NCBI GenBank assembly: GCA_903929425.1
Contig: CAIYUO010000027.1
Span: 1-49,953 of the forward strand
Direction: 5' to 3'
DNA from: an uncultured Bacteroidota bacterium
GTDB lineage: Bacteria > Bacteroidota > Bacteroidia > Chitinophagales > Chitinophagaceae
DNA: 49,953 nt
Shown here: one piece after another, positions 44,138-49,953 of the stretch
Layout: each line of letters opens with the position of its first letter
Position numbering within the stretch: position 1 is the first letter of the stretch
Translations under genes and position numbers: made by a program
The notes under the pieces: model-generated
Seen by the model: only the letters and a program-made list of their open reading frames with translations
Told to the model about the DNA's origin: nothing
Database searches by the model: none

Positions 44138-45202
44138 GTGGAACTATCTTTTTGGGAGCAAAAATTACCATTCGAATATCCTTTTACCATTTCAAATGGT
44201 AGAACTAAAACGCATCAACATAGTTTGATGGTTCGTTTGTCCTTGGGTAATTGGGATGGATTTGGAGAAGCTCCTGCTATTGTTTATTACAATGTATCGG
44301 TTGAAGGTATGATGGAGCAATTAGAAAAGCACCGAAAAGTAATTGAGAAGTTTGCATTAATTGACCCTGAACGTTTTTGGCACTTTTTACATCATTTATT
44401 TCCCAATGATCCTTTTTTAGTTTGTGCTTTAGATATGGCAGGATGGGATTTATGGGGGCAAATGAAAAAGCAACCCTTGCATAAATTATGGGGAACGGAG
44501 TGGAATACTCCTGCTAATGATAATGATAATTTGCCGCCCATTTGTGATTATACTTTAGGCATTGATCCCATTGAAAAAATGGTTCAAAAAATGAAGGATC
44601 ATCCATGGCCAATATATAAAGTTAAAGTGGGAACCGAATATGATATTGAACTGATCACAGCTTTAAGACAGCATACGGATAAACCCATTCGTGTAGACGC
44701 CAATGCAGGTTGGAACACTGAAGAAGCCTTATTAAAAATTCCTGCTCTTGCTTCCCTAGGTGTTGAATTAGTGGAACAGCCCTTAGCAAAAGATAATTGG
44801 GAAGGAATGCAACAATTAAAACAACAAGGAATATTGCCTTTGTTTGCTGATGAGAGTTGTGTGTTTGAAAAAGACGTTGCTACTTGTGCCAACTATTTTG
44901 ACGGTATCAATATTAAACTTACAAAATGTAGTGGGTTGACACCAGCACTTCGTATGATTAAGGAGGCGCGTACTTTAGGATTGAAAGTAATGATGGGAAG
45001 TATGAATGAATCTGTCATTGGATCAGCGGCGATTGCACAGTTTTTGCCACAACTAGATTATGTGGATATGGATGGCCCATTATTAATGACTGAATTAAAC
45101 GGGGTAGGATTGAATTATAGTTTTGAAAATGAAAATGGGCGCATCCAACCTTTGAAAAATTTTGGATTGGGTGTGCAATACAGACCTCCTTTTAAAAAAT
45201 AA
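44138..45202 (+). CDS. dipeptide epimerase, enolase superfamily (L-Ala-D/L-Glu epimerase type)
   Basis: 354 aa. Lys161 and Lys163 (YKVKVG) and Lys260 (GINIKL) are the catalytic lysines; the metal ligands are Asp187 (VDANAGW), Glu213 (VEQP) and Asp238 (FADES). This set fits the Ala-Glu epimerase branch used in murein peptide recycling; the true dipeptide is uncertain. It starts at GTG (MELSFWEQKLPF), since the first downstream ATG would remove the start of the capping domain. Probably cotranscribed with malQ. Confidence 0.85.
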   Translation: MELSFWEQKLPFEYPFTISNGRTKTHQHSLMVRLSLGNWDGFGEAPAIVYYNVSVEGMMEQLEKHRKVIEKFALIDPERFWHFLHHLFPNDPFLVCALDMAGWDLWGQMKKQPLHKLWGTEWNTPANDNDNLPPICDYTLGIDPIEKMVQKMKDHPWPIYKVKVGTEYDIELITALRQHTDKPIRVDANAGWNTEEALLKIPALASLGVELVEQPLAKDNWEGMQQLKQQGILPLFADESCVFEKDVATCANYFDGINIKLTKCSGLTPALRMIKEARTLGLKVMMGSMNESVIGSAAIAQFLPQLDYVDMDGPLLMTELNGVGLNYSFENENGRIQPLKNFGLGVQYRPPFKK

Positions 45203-45241
45203 ATTTCATAATTAGCATATAAGTATTAATAGCATTGAATC

Positions 45242-45868
45242 ATGACACCTGAGCGTACCGACAAATTAATTAAAGTATTAAGTAAACGTCAAGCAAATTT
45301 GACGGTGGTGATGGAAAATGTGCAAGACCCACATAATATTTCGGCGGTGCTAAGAACTTGTGATGCTGTAGGTATTCAGGATGTATACATTTTAACGACA
45401 AAAATACCTAGGCATAAAAAATTTGGATACAAGAGTAGTAGTAGTGCCTTAAAATGGTTGACCATACATGAGTTTGATAATTTAGATGAATGTATGAAGG
45501 CGGTCAGAAAAAACTTTTCTAAAATATTAACTACACATTTATCAAGTGATGCGGTGAAATTATATGATATTGACTTTACGGAGTCGGTTGCATTGGTGTT
45601 TGGGAATGAACATGCTGGTGTGACAGACGAGTGTAGGGCATTAGCGGACGGTAATTTTATTATTCCTCAAATGGGTATTATACAAAGCTTAAATATTTCA
45701 GTGGCTTGTGCGGTGAGTATTTATGAAGCGATGCGTCAAAAAATGGTGGCAGGCCATTATGATCATGCAAGTTTACCCAAGGAGCAAATGGATGGTTTGT
45801 TAACGCAATGGGGTGTGGAGGAGTTGACGCCTGAAACTTACGTTCCGTATAAGCCTAAACGCAAATAG
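45242..45868 (+). CDS. trmH: SpoU-family RNA 2'-O-methyltransferase, TrmH-like
   Basis: 208-aa SPOUT enzyme, likely tRNA Gm18 methyltransferase. Motif 1 ENVQDPHNISAVLRTCDAVG (Asn32, Arg38), motif 2 LVFGNEHAGV (120-127) and motif 3 IPQMGIIQSLNISVA (141-155) are clear. It lacks the L30e-like substrate-binding domain of the TrmH-like rRNA group, which supports tRNA. Follows the epimerase by 39 nt; convergent with argS. Confidence 0.9.
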   Translation: MTPERTDKLIKVLSKRQANLTVVMENVQDPHNISAVLRTCDAVGIQDVYILTTKIPRHKKFGYKSSSSALKWLTIHEFDNLDECMKAVRKNFSKILTTHLSSDAVKLYDIDFTESVALVFGNEHAGVTDECRALADGNFIIPQMGIIQSLNISVACAVSIYEAMRQKMVAGHYDHASLPKEQMDGLLTQWGVEELTPETYVPYKPKRK

Positions 45869-45928
45869 TCACTAAGTGATGATATATGCTTAATAAAAGA
45901 AAAAGATAAAATTTACTTTTAATTGAAT

Positions 45929-47698
45929 TTACATCTGCTCCGGTACATCAATGCCTAATGCTCGCATACCTTTTTGTAAAGTTGCAGCAGTTAAAATGCC
46001 CAATTGAATTCTTAGGTTTTTCTTGTCTTCAGATTCAGCATTCGCAATGGATAGTTCAGCATAGAGGCTATTAAACAACTTTGCTAAATTAAAAGTATAT
46101 ATAGCCACTTTGGAAGGGTCTAATGTTTCAGCAGCTTCATTGATGACTGCAGGGAAATTATATAATTCAATGGCCAAGGCTTTTTCCAACGGCAGTAATA
46201 CAGAAGGGTTTAATTGAATGGAGGTACCCGTTTTTCTTAAAATGCTTTTTATACGTGCATGTGTGTATTGAATAAATGGCCCAGTGAAACCATGAAAGTC
46301 AATACTTTCTTCTGGATTGAATACCATTTTCTTTTTAGGATCTACTCTTAATAAAAAAAACTTCAAGGCACCTAATCCAATCGTATTATAAAGTTCATTT
46401 AATTGTTCAGCTGTGAATTCAGAAACCTTTCCTAATGATTCAGTTTTTTCTTTTGAAATATTAATCATTTCTGCTACTAAATCATCAGCGTCCACCACGG
46501 TTCCTTCACGACTTTTCATTTTACCTGTTGGTAACTCCACCATTCCATAACTTAAATGGTAAATGCCATCAGCTGCGGGTAATTGCAATTTTTGACAAAT
46601 TAATTTCAATACTTTAAAGTGATAATTTTGTTCATCACCCACTACATAAATACTAGCATCGGTATTGAATTCTTTTTGCTTTACTTCAGCAAGTCCAATA
46701 TCCTGCGTTATATAAACTGAAGTACCATCTTTACGACGTACAATTTTTTCATCTAAACCATCTCCCGTTAAATCTATCCAAACTGATCCATCTTCCTTTT
46801 GATAAAATACTTTTTTTGTTAAACCTTGTTCCACTAATTCCTTGCCTAATAAATAAGTATTACTCTCATAATAGGTTTTAGCAAAGTTGGAGCCAATTTT
46901 TTGATAGGTAGTATCAAATCCTTCATATACCCAACTATTCATACGCTTCCATAAATCAATGGTTGAAGCGTCACCTTGTTCCCATTTCAACAACATTTCC
47001 TGTGCACCTTTTTGAATAGGGGCTTCTTTTTCAGCCAATTCCTGTGTCATACCTCCAGCAACTAATGCGGCTACTTCTGCTTTATAAGCATCATTGTATT
47101 TCACATAGTAGTCTCCAACAAAATGATCGCCTTTTTGATTCGTGTCGGCAGGAGTGGCTCCGTTTGCAAACAATTGCCAAGCAATCATACTCTTGCAAAT
47201 ATGAATTCCTCTATCATTTACAATACAAGTTTTAACCACTTCGTTGCCTTGTAATTTTAATATTTCAGCAATACTCCAACCCAAAAAGTTATTTCTTAAA
47301 TGACCTAAGTGTAAAGGCTTATTGGTATTAGGGGAGGAGTACTCCACCATTATTTTTCGAGGACTATTATTTATGGGTAACAAATTATCAGCATGGGCAT
47401 TTTTAATAGTGTCAAACCAAAACTGATTACTAATGGAAAAATTTAAAAAGCCTTTTACAATATTAAATTGAGTAATTACCACTGGCATTGCAGTTAGCAT
47501 TGCAGCACCTAATTCATTACCTAAAACCTCGGGGCTTTTTCCTAACTGTTTTACAAATGCAAAAAGCACAATGGTATAATCTCCCTCGAATTCAGGTTTA
47601 GTGGCATTCACTAATACTTGTTCGGGTTGTATTGTTACACCATATAACTGTTGTAAACAATTAGCAGTGGACTGCTTTAAATTCGTTATCAAATTCAT
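45929..47698 (-). CDS. argS: arginyl-tRNA synthetase
   Basis: 589-aa class I synthetase. The HIGH-type motif is HLGH (130-133) in EYSSPNTNKPLHLGHLRNN; the KMSKS counterpart reads GKMKSREGTVV. The N-terminal Add-1 domain (1-110) and C-terminal DALR helices (about 460-589) are present. Its promoter box is back to back with that of gtrA. Confidence 0.97.
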   Translation of the reverse strand: MNLITNLKQSTANCLQQLYGVTIQPEQVLVNATKPEFEGDYTIVLFAFVKQLGKSPEVLGNELGAAMLTAMPVVITQFNIVKGFLNFSISNQFWFDTIKNAHADNLLPINNSPRKIMVEYSSPNTNKPLHLGHLRNNFLGWSIAEILKLQGNEVVKTCIVNDRGIHICKSMIAWQLFANGATPADTNQKGDHFVGDYYVKYNDAYKAEVAALVAGGMTQELAEKEAPIQKGAQEMLLKWEQGDASTIDLWKRMNSWVYEGFDTTYQKIGSNFAKTYYESNTYLLGKELVEQGLTKKVFYQKEDGSVWIDLTGDGLDEKIVRRKDGTSVYITQDIGLAEVKQKEFNTDASIYVVGDEQNYHFKVLKLICQKLQLPAADGIYHLSYGMVELPTGKMKSREGTVVDADDLVAEMINISKEKTESLGKVSEFTAEQLNELYNTIGLGALKFFLLRVDPKKKMVFNPEESIDFHGFTGPFIQYTHARIKSILRKTGTSIQLNPSVLLPLEKALAIELYNFPAVINEAAETLDPSKVAIYTFNLAKLFNSLYAELSIANAESEDKKNLRIQLGILTAATLQKGMRALGIDVPEQM

Positions 47699-47717
47699 AA
47701 AAAAGGGTTACCGACTG

Positions 47718-47725
47718 CAAAAGTA
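47718..47725 (-). promoter_or_regulatory. -7 box of argS
   Basis: TACTTTTG ends 19 nt before the argS ATG. Confidence 0.5.
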
Positions 47726-47737
47726 ATTAATTAAGAT

Positions 47738-47745
47738 TACCTTTG
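47738..47745 (+). promoter_or_regulatory. -7 box of gtrA
   Basis: TACCTTTG ends 8 nt before the gtrA ATG; the leader would be only a few nucleotides. The argS box is 12 nt away on the other strand. Confidence 0.45.
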
Positions 47746-47753
47746 AACTATTC

Positions 47754-48269
47754 ATGTTGAAACTACACGATTTTATTAGCAAACTAATCCTTGACCTAAT
47801 TGATTGGGTATATCCTTTATTTAGGAAGTTTATGCCGTTGCAAACATTCCGATATGCTGCTTGTGGTGGGGGAAATACAGTATTAGATATTTTGGGATTT
47901 TTTCTTTCTTATAATTTCCTGTTTCACAAAATGCCCATTAATATTGGATGGCTAACTATTAGTCCACATATTGCTTCCTTCATGGTTAGTTTTTGTGTCA
48001 CTTTCCCCATTGGATTTTACTTGAGCAGGTATGTTGTATTTCAAGAAACATCCGTTAAAAAAACAGCCCAATTATTAAAGTATTTCTTGGTGGTGCTAGG
48101 TTGTATATTACTTAACTATGTATTTTTAAAATTATTTGTTGACTATATGGGTTGGTTTGCTACACCGGCTAAAATAGTAACCACCTTTTTTGTGGTCATT
48201 TTTAGCTACACCAGTCAAAAGAATTTCACTTTTAAGTCATCTAATTCAGGTGACATTGAACCAATCTAA
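47754..48269 (+). CDS. GtrA-family membrane protein
   Basis: 171 aa with four TM segments and the family pattern FRYAACGGGNTVLDILGFFLSY and FYLSRYVVFQE, ending in a charged tail. GtrA proteins are thought to move lipid-linked sugars across the inner membrane for surface polysaccharide modification; the partner glycosyltransferase is not here. Divergent from argS, upstream of dnaK. Confidence 0.88.
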   Translation: MLKLHDFISKLILDLIDWVYPLFRKFMPLQTFRYAACGGGNTVLDILGFFLSYNFLFHKMPINIGWLTISPHIASFMVSFCVTFPIGFYLSRYVVFQETSVKKTAQLLKYFLVVLGCILLNYVFLKLFVDYMGWFATPAKIVTTFFVVIFSYTSQKNFTFKSSNSGDIEPI

Positions 48270-48333
48270 CTGCCTTTTCTACGTATTTTAATGGTTATAA
48301 TGCCAATATAGGGTCATTTTATGTGTAAAAAAC

Positions 48334-48383
48334 TGCCATATATGACATTTTTACATTGAATTATGCTTCAAGTCATTGTGGCA
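48334..48383. promoter_or_regulatory. imperfect dyad upstream of dnaK
   Basis: TGCCA-N3-ATGAC at 48334-48346 faces GTCAT-N2-TGGCA at 48372-48383. A further TGCCA begins at 48301. The right arm overlaps the sigma-54-like -24 element. CIRCE is absent. Confidence 0.35.
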
Positions 48384-48394
48384 TAATCATTGCA
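48379..48394 (+). promoter_or_regulatory. sigma-54-like -24/-12 promoter of dnaK
   Basis: TGGCATAATCATTGCA keeps the TGGCA and TTGCA blocks at the spacing of the sigma-54 consensus (GG and GC in register). It ends 36 nt before the dnaK ATG; no TAnnTTTG box lies in this region. Confidence 0.45.
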
Positions 48395-48430
48395 GTTTCA
48401 TCAATAATTAATCATTGAAAATCAAGCATT

Positions 48431-49953
48431 ATGGCAAAAATAATAGGAATTGACTTAGGTACCACAAACAGTTGTGTATCAGTTATGGAAGGTGGCGAAC
48501 CTGTAGTAATCGCTAATGACGAAGGTCGTAGAACGACCCCATCGGTAGTTGCGTTTTTAAAGAATGGCGAACGTAAAGTTGGCGATCCTGCAAAAAGACA
48601 AGCAATAACAAACCCTGAAAACACTATTTCAAGTGTTAAGCGTTTTATGGGTCGTCGTTATAATGAAATTACAGAAGAGAAATCTCACTGGAGTTATAAA
48701 GTAGTGCAAGGTGAAAACGATACCGTTCGTGTTGACATCGATGGGCGTTTGTATACACCTCAAGAAATTTCTGCAATGGTTTTACAAAAGATGAAAAAAA
48801 CTGCAGAAGATTATTTAGGACAAGAAGTAACGGAAGCAGTTATTACGGTTCCTGCTTACTTTAATGATGCACAAAGACAAGCAACTAAAGAAGCTGGAGA
48901 AATTGCTGGTTTAACAGTACGTCGTATTGTGAATGAGCCAACCGCTGCTGCATTAGCCTATGGTTTAGATAAAAAGAATATTGAGCAAAAAATTGCTGTA
49001 TTTGATTTAGGCGGTGGTACTTTCGACGTATCTATTTTAGATTTAGGAGACGGTGTATTTGAAGTAAAATCAACAAATGGTGATACACACTTAGGTGGTG
49101 ATGACTTTGATAAAGTAATCATGGACTTTTTAGCAGATGAGTTTAAAAAACAAGAAGCAATTGATTTAAGAAAAGATCCAATGGCTTTACAACGTTTAAA
49201 AGAAGCGGCTGAAAAAGCGAAAGTGGAATTAAGTTCTTCAACAGAAACTGAAATTAATCTTCCTTATATCACTGCAGTAGATGGGGTTCCAAAGCACTTG
49301 GTATTAAAATTAACAAGAGCAAAATTTGAATCATTAGCAGATAATTTATTTTCACGTTGTATTAAGCCATGTGAAATTGCATTAAAAGATGCAGGTTATT
49401 CAATTAGTCAAATTGACGAAGTAATTTTAGTAGGAGGTTCATCAAGAATTCCTAAAGTTCAAGAATTAGTTGAGAAGTTCTTTGGTAAAAAACCTAACCG
49501 TTCTGTTAACCCTGATGAAGTGGTTGCAATTGGTGCAGGTATCCAAGGTGCAGTTTTAACGGGTGATGTGAAAGATGTATTGTTATTAGATGTTACACCT
49601 TTAAACTTAGGTATCGAAACAATGGGTGGTGTAATGACAACCATGATTTCTTCTAACACAACCATTCCTACTAAGAAAATGGAAGTTTACTCAACAGCAA
49701 GTGACAATCAACCTGGTGTACAAATTCATGTTATCCAAGGGGAGCGTCCAATGGCTGCACAAAACAAAAGTTTAGGTATGTTTAACTTGGATGGTATTCC
49801 ACCAGCACCAAGAGGCGTTCCTCAAATTGAAGTAACTTTTGACATTGATGCAAACGGTATCTTAAACGTAAGCGCAAAAGACAAAGGAACTGGTAAAGAA
49901 CAAAAAATCAGAATCGAAGCAGGAAGTGGTTTAACGAAGGAAGAAATCGAAAA
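48431..49953 (+). CDS. dnaK: chaperone DnaK (Hsp70), C-terminal end off the window
   Basis: 507 full codons are visible. The ATPase domain shows [54 protein letters not shown] and [12 protein letters not shown]; the [16 protein letters not shown] linker and the start of the substrate domain (NTTIPTKK) follow. The lid is off the right edge. The ATP-driven chaperone acts in the cytoplasm with DnaJ and GrpE, neither in view. The start is fixed by MAKIIGID. The upstream region lacks a standard -7 box and holds a sigma-54-like motif and a dyad. Confidence 0.98.
   Translation, partial: MAKIIGIDLGTTNSCVSVMEGGEPVVIANDEGRRTTPSVVAFLKNGERKVGDPAKRQAITNPENTISSVKRFMGRRYNEITEEKSHWSYKVVQGENDTVRVDIDGRLYTPQEISAMVLQKMKKTAEDYLGQEVTEAVITVPAYFNDAQRQATKEAGEIAGLTVRRIVNEPTAAALAYGLDKKNIEQKIAVFDLGGGTFDVSILDLGDGVFEVKSTNGDTHLGGDDFDKVIMDFLADEFKKQEAIDLRKDPMALQRLKEAAEKAKVELSSSTETEINLPYITAVDGVPKHLVLKLTRAKFESLADNLFSRCIKPCEIALKDAGYSISQIDEVILVGGSSRIPKVQELVEKFFGKKPNRSVNPDEVVAIGAGIQGAVLTGDVKDVLLLDVTPLNLGIETMGGVMTTMISSNTTIPTKKMEVYSTASDNQPGVQIHVIQGERPMAAQNKSLGMFNLDGIPPAPRGVPQIEVTFDIDANGILNVSAKDKGTGKEQKIRIEAGSGLTKEEIE

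Noticed and set aside
48270..48430. CIRCE operator (HrcA) in front of dnaK
   Set aside because: No TTAGCACTC-N9-GAGTGCTAA or close variant is present; the dyad found has a different sequence.

Overview
The window is chromosomal core DNA of a member of the Bacteroidota, most likely Chitinophagaceae-like. It is AT-rich. Shine-Dalgarno sequences are nearly absent before genes (rnhA is an exception). The -7 box TAnnTTTG typical of this phylum recurs a fixed short distance before many starts. The gene families also fit: fdx with iscX, kdsC, DUF2911, DUF3810, a SusA/neopullulanase-like periplasmic amylase and an FHS sugar permease. No phage, transposase, CRISPR array or plasmid gene was seen. topA is cut by the left edge and dnaK by the right edge.

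Layout. (1) 1-7013: topA and an alpha/beta hydrolase (minus strand); then fdx-iscX-kdsC-ubiA-maf (plus), osmC (minus) and lipA (plus). (2) 7014-17721: an alpha-glucan block. A ROK glucokinase and a long FHS-type permease lie on the minus strand. Divergent from them is the tight operon glgA-glgC-SLC45-like transporter-periplasmic GH13-glgB, with gaps of 2 to 17 nt. (3) 17866-19174: two unrecognised genes facing a shared terminator. (4) 19257-27258: holA, ribF, purM, ftsE, smc and a small membrane protein. (5) 27262-32767, minus strand: DUF177-rpmF-plsX, a cystathionine beta-synthase-like enzyme, fbaA, accD and smpB. (6) 32851-35756: a membrane gluzincin-like DUF3810 protein, dcd, a phosphopantetheinyl transferase and a single-domain BaeRF-like protein. 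(7) 35757-36179: a repeat-rich stretch holding tRNA-Leu(GAG), several hairpin terminators and a duplicated 60-bp unit. (8) 36180-48269: DUF2911, a tyrosine recombinase (XerD-like), ykgJ-like, yraN, manA, a small membrane protein, rnhA, a DPE2-like malQ with two starch-binding domains, a dipeptide epimerase, trmH-like, argS and gtrA. (9) 48431-end: dnaK.

How the genes fit together. The glg block plus the distant malQ describe a route from external starch or maltodextrin to stored glycogen: periplasmic cleavage by the GH13 enzyme, import by the SLC45-like and FHS permeases, phosphorylation by glucokinase, then ADP-glucose formation (GlgC), chain extension (GlgA) and branching (GlgB). MalQ remodels maltose and glucans. 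The rest is housekeeping: lipid synthesis (accD, plsX), translation (smpB, argS, rpmF, tRNA, trmH), chromosome maintenance (smc, topA, xerD, holA, rnhA), cofactors (lipA, ribF, fdx/iscX) and envelope (kdsC, ftsE).

No clearly new multi-gene system is present. The points most worth checking are a sigma-54-like promoter with a dyad upstream of dnaK, a terminator-like hairpin that makes up almost the whole smpB leader, a stand-alone BaeRF-like domain beside duplicated 60-bp repeats at a tRNA gene, transporters inside a glycogen operon, and the DPE2-type MalQ.
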